The notes: generated by a model not told the origin, from the sequence alone. Shown: positions 18,751 through 26,900, numbered from the stretch's first letter. The stretch is DNA of 64,000 nt from Chitinispirillum alkaliphilum (GCA_001045525.1 LDWW01000002.1:186001-250000), one strand, 5' to 3'. Numbers and translations are program-made.

Positions 18751-19911
18751 ATGTTTAGAGCAAATACACACGTCCACTCCCCTTACTCCTTCAGCTCATT
18801 CGATTCAATCGAAACCATGGTCAAAAAAGCTTCCAAAGAGAGCATAGATGTTCTTGGAATAAATGATTTCAATACCTTTGACGGGTACAGCGAATTTGAG
18901 CAATACAGCAAAGAAAAGGGGGTCTACCCACTTTTCAATGTGGAGTTCCGCTGCATTACAGGCAACACCGAATCTCAACCATGTCGCTGGAACGATCCGT
19001 TTGACTTCGATATTATTTACCTCTGCGGAAAGGGGCTGAAAAGTCAGGTCAAACTGTCTATCGATTCAACAAACCGCATAAAATCGTTATGGAAGGGCAC
19101 ACAGGACCATATCTGGAAAATACTGTCAAAACTTAACAGTTATCTTGATGATGTCAATTTAGACGTAACTCTCGATTACTGCGAGATACGCTCCACCTAC
19201 TCTAAAGGCACCTTAAGGGAACGTCATCTTGCCAAAGCACTTTACCATAAATTCATAGCAAAATGGCAGGAAAAAACAGATCTTAGCAGAGCTTTCAATA
19301 AGCTCTTTAAATCAGAGCTGAACATTAAAGACCCCTATGATGAAAACAGGATGCAGGATGAAATCCTTACACGACTATTCAAATCAGACAAGCCCGCTTT
19401 CGTGAAACACACCGTAGACACGGCCATACAGATGGAAGATGCAAGGGATATAATCCTGCAAGCAGGTGGAATACCATGCTATCCCTTATTGGGCGATGCA
19501 CTTAAAGGTCTGACTGAAAAAGAGGCTTCTGTCGATAAACTGATAACCGAACTCAAAAAAGTGAACATTCACGCAGTTGAGTTTATCTCAAACCGATGCA
19601 GCATCGAATACATAAAGGAAACCACTTACCGCTTTAAAGAAAAAGGGTTTTGCGTGACCTTTGGCACAGAACACAATCAACCTGAAATGCTGCCCCTGCT
19701 ACCCACAACAAGAGGCAACGTTCCGTTTGATTCGGAGCTGCTTAAAACTGCTCATGAAGGTGCCTGCATTATCGCAGCTCATCAGGAGCTAAACCGGGCA
19801 AACAGAATCGGGTTTGTGGAGAGCTGCGGTAAAAGGTCTGACCTCAAATTATCTGATCTGGTCCAGAAGGGACAAAGTGCTATACAGAAAAGAATAAACG
19901 TACCCGTATAA
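18751..19911 (+). CDS. PHP-domain-like protein with altered metal site
   Basis: About 386 residues, related to PHP phosphoesterases. The first motif THVHS near the N-terminus matches the metal-binding HxH, and NVEFR supplies a likely glutamate ligand. The second motif, usually DH, reads INDFNTFDGY, so one histidine ligand is replaced by phenylalanine. A late GTEHNQPE segment resembles the C-terminal histidine region. I start at the ATG at 18751 because the PHP fold begins right after it; the frame also allows a TTG at 18715 without a ribosome site. The substrate is unknown. No operon partner is visible, as the flanking genes face other ways. Confidence 0.65.
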   Translation: MFRANTHVHSPYSFSSFDSIETMVKKASKESIDVLGINDFNTFDGYSEFEQYSKEKGVYPLFNVEFRCITGNTESQPCRWNDPFDFDIIYLCGKGLKSQVKLSIDSTNRIKSLWKGTQDHIWKILSKLNSYLDDVNLDVTLDYCEIRSTYSKGTLRERHLAKALYHKFIAKWQEKTDLSRAFNKLFKSELNIKDPYDENRMQDEILTRLFKSDKPAFVKHTVDTAIQMEDARDIILQAGGIPCYPLLGDALKGLTEKEASVDKLITELKKVNIHAVEFISNRCSIEYIKETTYRFKEKGFCVTFGTEHNQPEMLPLLPTTRGNVPFDSELLKTAHEGACIIAAHQELNRANRIGFVESCGKRSDLKLSDLVQKGQSAIQKRINVPV

Positions 19912-19977
19912 TTTTTGTGTACATAACAAAATATCACACCTGTTTTAGCCTGAAAGGAAAAAGGGGTTTTCAACCTT

Positions 19978-20182
19978 AATCTTAGTAAAGCAAGCGTAGT
20001 GACCCACTATCTGCTTCCCAATCTGAACGTGAAAACTTACCCCACAGCTTGAGCAACTTAAACCCGTATCAAAAATCGTTTCTCATGCTTTTGGCACAGA
20101 GGGAGTGGAACCTGATAGTATTGCAACTGTGAACAGAGTTGATGGTGGAAGAAGTGATTTATATCTCTGGGACAACAATTAA
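19978..20182 (+). pseudogene. Decayed C-terminal fragment of a SAM-dependent methyltransferase gene
   Basis: This stretch of about 200 bases translates into two adjacent pieces in different frames. The first (19978-20034) reads NLSKASVVTHYLLPNLNVK. The second (from about 20036) reads LTPQLEQLKPVSKIVSHAFGT and continues to YLWDNN and a TAA at 20180-20182. Together they match the end of class I methyltransferases of the 'ATVVTLYLLPxLNxKLRPxL ... GTRIVSHxF ... YLW' type. A frameshift near 20035 and the missing SAM-binding half show it is a relic. Confidence 0.65.
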
Positions 20183-20314
20183 GACGAGTTCAGGTGGAAA
20201 AAACCACCTTTGAGTTGGAAGACACCCATGAATTGGCATTTTGAAACAGAAGTATGAAGGTGTATGAGAGAGAGTGTGTTACCGCAAAAGGGGGAAAAGA
20301 AACAAGTAACCTAA

Positions 20315-21439
20315 TCAAAATTCATCTTTGTATTTTTCTCCTATGTCTTTGAAGCTTTGCTGGTTGTCCAGAAAAATTTCTGCAAGTTGTGGATCAAAAT
20401 GCTTACCGCTCTCGTTTCTGAAGAGATTAACAATTTTTTCAAATTCCCAGGCCTTTTTATAACAGCGGTCAGACCCCAGAGCATCAAAAACATCCGCAAG
20501 TGCAGCGATTCTCCCGTATATATGAATCTGCTCACCTGCAAGACCTGCCGGGTAACCAGTACCGTCCCATTTTTCATGATGCTGAACCGCAATGGTAGCC
20601 GCAGCTTTGAGAACAACCCTCTCAGAATGTTTTAACATATCATATCCCAGTGCAGCATGGGTCTCCATGATTTTTCTTTCATGTGGTTCGAATTTGCCGG
20701 GTTTTAAAAGTATCGCATCAGGGATTGCAATTTTGCCTATATCGTGAAGTGGTGAAGATATTCTGATAATGTTTTGTTGAGTTTCCGAGAGTCCGACCTC
20801 TTTTGCAAGCAAGGTACAATATTCCGCAACCCGCTTTACATGATTTCCGGTTTCCTTTGATCTCATCTCACCGGTCTCTGCCAGTGTATGGATGATCTCC
20901 CGCTGAGTTGAGTTGATCTCCTCCCTTAACAGTGCGGCATCTACCTCTCTGGCAATATATACAGTGACAAGGTAGAGCATGTTGAGATCTGAATCAGTAA
21001 ACCCCTCCTCACTTAACTTATTTAAGGCCTGAAATACACCGATAGTCTCCCCTTTTGAATTTTTCAACGGAATTGCTATGATGTTTTTTGTGTTGTACCC
21101 TGTTGACTTATCTGTCTGTGAATTAAAACGACTGTCATTGTATGGGTCATTTACGATTAGGGGTATGCCGGTCATGAATGCGTAACTTGAGATCCCCATG
21201 CTGGATGATATCTCTATTCTATCAACCCCATCTGCAATTTCACTGCACAATACCTTTCTCTTCGAATCATAAACCCAGACAGTGCACCTGTCTGATGGCA
21301 CAAGCTTGTGAGCCATATCAGAAAGAAGGGAAAGTAGAGTTTTAAGATCATTTACTTCTGTAATTTTTATTACAGAATTTAAAATGTGCTCAAGTATTTC
21401 CTTTGGACCAAGGCCATACAGTTTTTCACATGATTCCAT
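20315..21439 (-). CDS. GAF + HD-GYP cyclic-di-GMP phosphodiesterase
   Basis: A 374-residue cytoplasmic protein, predicted to degrade c-di-GMP in response to a ligand bound by its GAF domain. The GAF domain spans about residues 25-180 (CTVWVYDSKRKVLCSEIADG, IIAIPLKNSKGETIGVFQALNK). The HD-GYP domain spans about 185-350, with H232-D233 in HDIGK and the diagnostic HHEKWDGTGYP. The frame is open further upstream to 21490, but the ATG at 21439 has AGGAG 8 bases before it and is the likely start. It is probably monocistronic; the next gene in the same direction upstream is aroG's neighbour region in reverse order, with no obvious link. Confidence 0.92.
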   Translation of the reverse strand: MESCEKLYGLGPKEILEHILNSVIKITEVNDLKTLLSLLSDMAHKLVPSDRCTVWVYDSKRKVLCSEIADGVDRIEISSSMGISSYAFMTGIPLIVNDPYNDSRFNSQTDKSTGYNTKNIIAIPLKNSKGETIGVFQALNKLSEEGFTDSDLNMLYLVTVYIAREVDAALLREEINSTQREIIHTLAETGEMRSKETGNHVKRVAEYCTLLAKEVGLSETQQNIIRISSPLHDIGKIAIPDAILLKPGKFEPHERKIMETHAALGYDMLKHSERVVLKAAATIAVQHHEKWDGTGYPAGLAGEQIHIYGRIAALADVFDALGSDRCYKKAWEFEKIVNLFRNESGKHFDPQLAEIFLDNQQSFKDIGEKYKDEF

Positions 21440-21557
21440 AGAGTGATCTCCTGCTTGTTTTTGTGATCTAATCAAATTTGAACAGACCAACAGTACATTT
21501 TTAACAGATTCGATTCTGCTTGAAATTTTTCACCAGTGGATCACGACATTCCAGTAG

Positions 21558-22583
21558 TTATGAAATCATGTTGTGTGTCCACCTGATAATTTTCTCAGTT
21601 TTTTTCCACCCTATACAGGAATCGGTAACAGAGATTCCATATAGGAGTTTGTTTTTATCTGCTATTAGTTTCTGATTTCCATCCTCAAGATAACTTTCTG
21701 CCATAATTCCTTTTAGACCACTTTCTCCGCTGCTTTTACGCAAGACAATATCCTTCCAAACGTGCATCTGATTGTCATACCCACCCGAACAGTTCATATG
21801 ACTGCAATCAACAATAACAGAGCTGTTAACTTCTGCATCGTTTAACAGCATTGAAGCCCTGAGACATGACTTTTTGTCATAATTTGGACCAGTTTTCCCA
21901 CCCCGTAGAATAATATGCCCGTAGTGATTTCCTTTTGTGCGAATCAGACACACTCTGCCATTGGGATCTATTCCCGGATAGCAGTGAGAGGAAGATGCTG
22001 CCTTTATGGCATTTACCGCAGTTTCAAGAGATCCATCGGTGCTGTTTTTGAAACCAACCGGAATATCAATACCACTGGCACTCTGGCGATGAATCTGAGA
22101 CTCAGAGGTACGGGCACCGATTGATGTCCAGCTGACAAGATCACTTACGTAATTATACACCAAAGGATCAAGCATCTCCATTGCCGCAGGAAGCCCCAAA
22201 CCGGTAATTTCTGAGAGCAATTTTCTGGCCATAGTCAATCCACTATGCATATCTAATCCCCCATTCATATCTGGGTCATGAACCAACCCCTTCCAGCCAA
22301 GAGCAGTCCGGGGTTTCTCAAAATAAAGCCGCATGACTATGAGCAGTTTATCCTCAGTTTCACCTCTTAGTCTGTTGAGCCGCTTAGCATAATCAATAGC
22401 CCCCTTGGGGTCGTGTATGGAACATGGCCCAACAATTAGCAGCAATCTGTCATCCTTCCCATCGAGAATCCTCTTTATATCTTCTCTCCCCTGTTCTACT
22501 GTTATTCTCGATTTGCTACTTTGAGGTATCTGTTTCATCAATTCAGCAGGTGTAACCAGTGGTACAGAAATATTTTCCATCAT
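21558..22583 (-). CDS. aroG: 3-deoxy-7-phosphoheptulonate (DAHP) synthase, class I
   Basis: It joins phosphoenolpyruvate and erythrose 4-phosphate in the first step of aromatic amino acid synthesis. It shows the AroF/G/H family motifs GPCSIHDP (about 52-59), RLYFEKPRTALGWKGL (about 85-100), SIGARTSESQIHRQ (about 153-166), KGNHYGHIILRGGK and DCSHMN. The length of 341 is typical. AAAGGAG lies 3-4 bases before the first of two adjacent ATGs. Directly upstream lie two tandem leader-peptide attenuators, so expression probably responds to charged Phe, Tyr and Trp tRNAs. I cannot tell from sequence which end product inhibits the enzyme itself, so the G/F/H letter is provisional. Confidence 0.93.
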   Translation of the reverse strand: MMENISVPLVTPAELMKQIPQSSKSRITVEQGREDIKRILDGKDDRLLLIVGPCSIHDPKGAIDYAKRLNRLRGETEDKLLIVMRLYFEKPRTALGWKGLVHDPDMNGGLDMHSGLTMARKLLSEITGLGLPAAMEMLDPLVYNYVSDLVSWTSIGARTSESQIHRQSASGIDIPVGFKNSTDGSLETAVNAIKAASSSHCYPGIDPNGRVCLIRTKGNHYGHIILRGGKTGPNYDKKSCLRASMLLNDAEVNSSVIVDCSHMNCSGGYDNQMHVWKDIVLRKSSGESGLKGIMAESYLEDGNQKLIADKNKLLYGISVTDSCIGWKKTEKIIRWTHNMIS

Positions 22584-22597
22584 TTTCTCCTTTACAT

Positions 22598-22629
22598 AAA
22601 AAAAGCCCCCTCTTCTGAGGGGGCTTTTT
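22598..22629 (-). terminator. Attenuator terminator 2, directly before aroG
   Basis: A perfect 13-bp stem (AAAAAGCCCCCTC with GAGGGGGCTTTTT, 4-base loop) runs into seven Ts on the minus strand. It ends 15 bases before the aroG start, so it can only act as a conditional terminator for aroG. Confidence 0.92.
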
Positions 22630-22660
22630 GGTTTTTATATCAGATCTAAAACAATTACCT

Positions 22661-22762
22661 TTATCCCCCCATTTTTGACAGGCTAAAATACCAAAAAAAG
22701 AAGTACTCAAAAGCATTGGTACAGTTTAGGTTTTCATCTGTTTTGATTTTTTCTGGAATCAT
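22661..22762 (-). CDS. Aromatic leader peptide 2 (attenuation control)
   Basis: A 33-codon frame starting at the ATG at 22762, preceded by a purine-rich AGAGAAAG. Residues 20-26 read YFFFWYF, a run of seven consecutive codons for Tyr, Phe and Trp. It ends with Met-Gly-Gly-stop (codons ATG GGG GGA TAA). That G run can pair with the C run of the following terminator's first arm, the expected antiterminator. The stop codon is 31 bases before the terminator stem. The peptide has the same length as leader 1 but unrelated flanking residues. Its function is inferred from this layout. Confidence 0.85.
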   Translation of the reverse strand: MIPEKIKTDENLNCTNAFEYFFFWYFSLSKMGG

Positions 22763-22782
22763 CTTTCTCTCTTTTACCCCAC

Positions 22783-22811
22783 AAAAAAAGCCCCTCAGAA
22801 GAGGGGCTTTT
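22783..22811 (-). terminator. Attenuator terminator 1
   Basis: A perfect 11-bp stem (AAAAGCCCCTC with GAGGGGCTTTT, 4-base loop) ends in seven Ts on the minus strand. It is nearly the same sequence as terminator 2, which suggests duplication. The first arm can instead pair with AGGGGCTT at 22848-22855, inside leader 1, over eight bases. Confidence 0.92.
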
Positions 22812-22835
22812 GATCGTTTTCTATTCAGGTATACC

Positions 22836-22937
22836 CTAAAACGCCATAAGCCCCTTGCAGGTTTTAAAAAACCAAAAGTAAAAATATGAGACTGTTTGTG
22901 TAGCGTTTTTGATAACTTTTTCTTTGTTCATACTCAT
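22836..22937 (-). CDS. Aromatic leader peptide 1 (attenuation control)
   Basis: A 33-codon frame from the ATG at 22937 (a second ATG is at codon 3). Residues 18-24 read YFYFWFF, seven consecutive aromatic codons. The codons after the run contain AAGGGGCTT, complementary to the first arm of terminator 1. A ribosome stalled on the aromatic run would free this segment to form the antiterminator; one reaching the stop codon would cover it. The ribosome site is weak, and a TATATT just upstream could be a -10 box. Transcription from there would leave little leader, so read-through from trpB is also possible. Confidence 0.83.
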   Translation of the reverse strand: MSMNKEKVIKNATQTVSYFYFWFFKTCKGLMAF

Positions 22938-23001
22938 AATATAATCTTAGCAGCAAAAAACGTGTCATTTTTTTTCCAAAAACTTCAGTTTTTCACCGGT
23001 G

Positions 23002-24201
23002 TTATCTAATTCCGTAATTATCTACTACAAAGTCTATGTCCTTGTCTCCGCGTCCAGACAGATTTACCAGTATCGAATTACGTTTGTTTTCAGTTGCATA
23101 TTTCATTGCAAAGGCAACCGCGTGAGCACTTTCCAAAGCAGGTATGATCCCTTCAACTTTAGACAACGTATAAAACGCATCAAGACACTCTTCATCACTG
23201 GCATAGGTATACTCTATTCTCTTTTTGTCCTTAAGCATACAGTGCTCCGGACCAGACCCCGGATAGTCAAGCCCACTTGCAATCGAGTACACAGGTAGTG
23301 GTTCACCTTTTTCATCCTGAAGCATATAACTCTTAAATCCATGAAGCACCCCTGGTGCTCCGTAGGTAAGACTGGCCGCATGGTCCCCAACCTTAAAGGA
23401 ACGTCCGGCAGGTTCCACACCAATCATCCTTACATCCTCATCCTTGATAAAGCCAGAGAAAATCCCCATGGCATTTGATCCACCTCCAACACATGCGGTA
23501 ACAGCATCCGGCAGCTCCCCGGTCATCTCCATAAACTGCTCCCTGGCTTCCAGACCGATTACATGCTGAAAATCCCGAACCATCATAGGGAAGGGGTGAG
23601 GTCCCACAACTGAACCAATACAGTACATGGAATTTACGGGATCCTTGAGATAGGACTCAAATGCAGAATCCACCGCTTCCTTCAGCGTTTTTAATCCATG
23701 GCTCACAGGGACAACTTTGGCTCCAAGCAGCTTCATTCTTACCACATTTGGATGTTCCTTTTTAATATCGACTTCACCCATATGGATTTCACATTCTATA
23801 CCGAAATATGCCGCAGCCGTTGCAAGTGCAACCCCATGCTGACCAGCTCCGGTCTCAGCAATAACCTTCTTCTTACCCATATGCTTTGCAAGAAGAGCTT
23901 CGCCCATGCAGTGATTTAATTTATGAGCCCCTGTATGATTAAGATCCTCGCGCTTGAGGTATATACGTCCACCAAGTTGGTTTGAAAGATTCTTGCAGTA
24001 GTAGGTGGGAGTTGGACGCCCCTGGAAATGTTTGCGAATGTTTCTCAGCTCAGAAATAAACTCATGCGATTTGCTTATCGAATAGTATGCATCAGTTATG
24101 CTGTCCATCTCTTTTTGAAGTTCCGGTGGAATAAAAGAACCCCCATATTCACCGAAATAACCATTGCTGTCAGGATACTTTTTTAAATAATCACTCACCA
24201 T
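23002..24201 (-). CDS. trpB: Tryptophan synthase beta chain
   Basis: A PLP enzyme joining indole and serine to tryptophan. It is a 399-residue TrpB1-type protein with the PLP lysine K94 in [10 protein letters not shown]. Also present are the catalytic glutamate region [12 protein letters not shown], the phosphate loop GGGSNAMG and the C-terminal [13 protein letters not shown] precedes the ATG. It stands without trpA or other trp genes here, which is unusual for TrpB1. It lies upstream of the double attenuator and aroG on the same strand, so trpB transcripts could feed into the attenuators. Confidence 0.97.
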   Translation of the reverse strand: MVSDYLKKYPDSNGYFGEYGGSFIPPELQKEMDSITDAYYSISKSHEFISELRNIRKHFQGRPTPTYYCKNLSNQLGGRIYLKREDLNHTGAHKLNHCMGEALLAKHMGKKKVIAETGAGQHGVALATAAAYFGIECEIHMGEVDIKKEHPNVVRMKLLGAKVVPVSHGLKTLKEAVDSAFESYLKDPVNSMYCIGSVVGPHPFPMMVRDFQHVIGLEAREQFMEMTGELPDAVTACVGGGSNAMGIFSGFIKDEDVRMIGVEPAGRSFKVGDHAASLTYGAPGVLHGFKSYMLQDEKGEPLPVYSIASGLDYPGSGPEHCMLKDKKRIEYTYASDEECLDAFYTLSKVEGIIPALESAHAVAFAMKYATENKRNSILVNLSGRGDKDIDFVVDNYGIR

Positions 24202-24352
24202 AATCTCCTAAGGAATTTTTAACCTAATTAACTTTTAATTCAGCAGTATCGCATGAAGCAATTTTTCTGAATCGTTACAGTCACACAGTTGTAATATATT
24301 TGTCTGTTTATGTTTGCTGCAACTCAAGACTTGTAGAGAGCAGCGGTGCCGA

Positions 24353-25552
24353 TCAAAAAACCACTTTCCTCACAACCTGATCACACCCCTCCTTTAAAAC
24401 TGCAACACTGACACCAGTGGCGGTTTTCTCAGGAACACAGATATTATAAGTTCCTGGTGACAAGGCACTTATAGCATGACTTAGAATTACACGTCCTCTG
24501 ATGTTGTATAAACTGAATGTGTAATTTCCGGGACGGTATACCGAAACTGAAAACCTGCTGATCCCCGCGGTTCTGTGTAACTTTATCGAATGATCTGTAT
24601 ACTGTAGCGGCTCCTTTTTTCGCACAGAATTTTCTGCCCCAAGATCAATTCCGTAGTGAGTTTTCATGTAGGTTATTATCGAGCCCGACAATGCTTTTGC
24701 AAAACGTTGTCTGTTTGAATCCGTATCTCTTAGCCCAAGCATGTTGCACTCAATCTGCACACCACTGATTGTGCCACCCGCTACTGAACCATGCCTTTGA
24801 GTGTTATACCCACCATTGAAATAGGGGAAATACCACGGATCAGGATATTGGGGAGAGGGCACGGAAGCAAACCCTCTCTGTTCCAACAAACCACCCAGAC
24901 TTTTTTCTCCTCTCAGCAATTCAGAAAATGAAAATGGAGTTCTCTTTGCAAGCTCCCTTAAGCTTGAATTTTCCGCCAGAGAGCCAATCTGCTCATCTGA
25001 CAAACGCAAATCAGAGCTGTTCAGAAGGTATCCAAGCTCAACTCTCTGCAAAACATTTGCATGCCCATGTATATCGATATAGAGTCCGGCACCAAATTCC
25101 TCAACTGCGTGTCTCTTTGCTATGTCGATAAATTCATGAAAATTATACCAGGCCATCTCTGCCAACGGGTGTTCAGTCCCTTCGTAGAGAGAACGGTTTG
25201 CATCTATTTTTGTGCGTGCCAGATGACAAAGTATAACATGAGGATGGCGTCCGAGACGAGTATACAGCTCTTGATAAATCGCTTCTGTTAAGGGAACGGT
25301 GAATGCATCTGTTACAGTTGTGCCAAAGGTGCGGTCAGGGATTTCCTCGAGTGATAGATTTCCACCATGTGGTGCAGAAATAATTATTGGAAGATCTCCC
25401 GGAATGTATTCAATGTAGTTGTTGATTCCAAAACGGCTCTCGCCCGGAATAAAGCCTGTAAACGGTTCAGAGAACAACAGGGTAGAACAGATTAGTATCC
25501 ACAACACAGGACAGGCAATTTTTCCTTCCACAAACGGCCCCATAATGCTCAC
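24353..25552 (-). CDS. Secreted N-formylglutamate amidohydrolase-like protein with C-terminal sorting-like domain
   Basis: A 399-residue protein with a signal peptide (about residues 12-32). The N-terminal domain has the FGase/zinc-carboxypeptidase-like motifs SAPHGG (about 59-64), ARTKIDANRS and IDIHGHAN; these histidines and acids are likely zinc ligands. The last 75 residues resemble the type IX secretion tails of Bacteroidota/Fibrobacterota secreted enzymes (YTFSLYNIRGRV, SPGTYNI, ending VVRKVVF). Cell-surface or secreted hydrolase activity on an amide or peptide is plausible; the substrate is unknown. The start is GTG at 25552, or ATG at 25543; neither has a strong ribosome site. Confidence 0.7.
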   Translation of the reverse strand: MSIMGPFVEGKIACPVLWILICSTLLFSEPFTGFIPGESRFGINNYIEYIPGDLPIIISAPHGGNLSLEEIPDRTFGTTVTDAFTVPLTEAIYQELYTRLGRHPHVILCHLARTKIDANRSLYEGTEHPLAEMAWYNFHEFIDIAKRHAVEEFGAGLYIDIHGHANVLQRVELGYLLNSSDLRLSDEQIGSLAENSSLRELAKRTPFSFSELLRGEKSLGGLLEQRGFASVPSPQYPDPWYFPYFNGGYNTQRHGSVAGGTISGVQIECNMLGLRDTDSNRQRFAKALSGSIITYMKTHYGIDLGAENSVRKKEPLQYTDHSIKLHRTAGISRFSVSVYRPGNYTFSLYNIRGRVILSHAISALSPGTYNICVPEKTATGVSVAVLKEGCDQVVRKVVF

Positions 25553-25626
25553 AAAAAAAATATTCCAACCCGGATTTTACCGGACCTTTAGTTTACAAAA
25601 TTTAAAAGCGTATATAAACCAAACAA

Positions 25627-26811
25627 CTATAATCTAAACTGGGTTTCATGTACACCCATTTGCTTTAAAGTTTCGATGGTTGTCTGTGCCACGATTTCAA
25701 TTTCCCTTGGGGTTATTTCAGAATACACCGAGAAACGGGCAAGTGATGTATCCTTTGGTATTGCCGGATAGAGGAAAACAGAAAACAGAACCCCTTTTGA
25801 TTTTAATTTCCCATACAGTTTTATCGCAGTCTCTTCTCCTTTAAACATCAGGGACACGATCTGACATTGACTTGGCCCGGTACTGTACCCGGCCTTATTT
25901 AGCAATTCTCTCAAGTAAGCAGCCATTTTCTGCGCATGAGCTGCCCTTTGTGGTTCTCTCATAAGGATCTGAAGTGCTTTCCAATTCCCTGCAGAGGTTG
26001 GGGGTGCGACGTTGGTACTAAAGATGATGGAACGTGTGCTGAACATTAGAAATTCCGCGGTATCAGGATCGGTGACAATAAATCCCCCATTTCCCCCCAG
26101 CGCCTTTGCAATTGAAACTGTTCTGAAATGTACCTTGTCCTCAACACCTTCATCTACAGCACACCCTCCCCCATTCTCACCTATCATCCCGAAAGAGTGC
26201 GCCTCATCAACCAGAAGCAAGCAATCGAACTCTTCAGCAATGTCAGCATAGTCTTTCACCGTTGCCACAGATCCATGAGTACTGTAATACCCATCTATGC
26301 AAATAACTCCAGGCCCAATCACCTTAACTAATTTGCGCATCGTTTCAGGGCTGTTATGTTTTACCGGAATGAGTTTACCACCTGAGAATCTGGCACCATC
26401 CCACAGTGAAGCATGGGCGTTAACATCAAGATATACCGGTGTGTCTTCTTTAACAATAGCCTCCATAAGCCCGACATTAGCAGTCCACCCACAGGTTGTG
26501 AGTAAAACAGATTCAGGCCCCTTGGCTTTACAGGAGTGAGCGATAGCCTGCTTGAATTTCATATGGTAACCGTGTTCCCCACCATACACCACAGATGCCA
26601 TAACACCGTAGCCGGTATCTTTTGTTGCCTTTACCCTCTCTTCGATGACTTCGGGATGTTGTGAGAGTCTCAGATAGTCATTATGATGGCAGGAGATATA
26701 TCCGGTGGTATCTGCGGGTTGATCGAAAGGAAGCGGTTGCCAGGAATTTATTCTGTCAAACATTGGTTTCTTCAATTCTTCAAACCAGAGTGGATTTATC
26801 ACTGTTCCCAT
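25627..26811 (-). CDS. CqsA/LqsA-like alpha-oxoamine synthase (PLP enzyme)
   Basis: This family condenses an acyl thioester with an amino acid or a SAM-derived amine. Fold-type I features are present: DEAHSFG and the PLP lysine K236 in SIAKALGG. The middle of the protein looks closest to the autoinducer synthase CqsA. Shared features are GWTANVGL, YLDVNAHASLWDGAR, KHNS, GPGVICIDGYYSTHGS, EEFDCLLLVDEAHSFG and VHFRTVSIAKA, in the same order. CqsA makes the alpha-hydroxyketone signal CAI-1; LqsA makes a related signal. The length of 394 matches. AAAGG lies 8 bases before the ATG. It is divergent from the carrier-receiver gene, next to two sensor kinases. A biosynthetic (for example sphingoid-like) role is the alternative. 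Confidence 0.75.
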   Translation of the reverse strand: MGTVINPLWFEELKKPMFDRINSWQPLPFDQPADTTGYISCHHNDYLRLSQHPEVIEERVKATKDTGYGVMASVVYGGEHGYHMKFKQAIAHSCKAKGPESVLLTTCGWTANVGLMEAIVKEDTPVYLDVNAHASLWDGARFSGGKLIPVKHNSPETMRKLVKVIGPGVICIDGYYSTHGSVATVKDYADIAEEFDCLLLVDEAHSFGMIGENGGGCAVDEGVEDKVHFRTVSIAKALGGNGGFIVTDPDTAEFLMFSTRSIIFSTNVAPPTSAGNWKALQILMREPQRAAHAQKMAAYLRELLNKAGYSTGPSQCQIVSLMFKGEETAIKLYGKLKSKGVLFSVFLYPAIPKDTSLARFSVYSEITPREIEIVAQTTIETLKQMGVHETQFRL

Positions 26812-26835
26812 AAAGATGCCTTTGTTTTAAATTCC

Positions 26836-26900
26836 TCAGTTATCAGGTTATTTACAAAGTTTGATATTTCAGATTCAGTATAAAACAGATTCAGTTATCA
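26836..26900. repeat. Short direct repeats in the promoter region of the CqsA-like gene
   Basis: TCAGTTATCA occurs exactly at 26836-26845 and 26891-26900. AGATTCAGT occurs at 26871-26879 and 26887-26895, 16 bases apart. They lie 25-90 bases upstream of the synthase start in the 297-bp divergent spacer and may be regulator sites. Confidence 0.4.

Noticed and set aside
18684-18758. A 24-codon frame with GTG start overlapping the PHP-like gene start
   Set aside because: The purine stretch is too close to the GTG to be a good ribosome site, and the peptide has no sign of a leader function.
22862-22966. A second short minus-strand frame starting MTRFLLL that overlaps leader 1
   Set aside because: It has a few tyrosines but no compact aromatic run and does not end at the attenuator; leader 1 in the other frame has the YFYFWFF run and the antiterminator.
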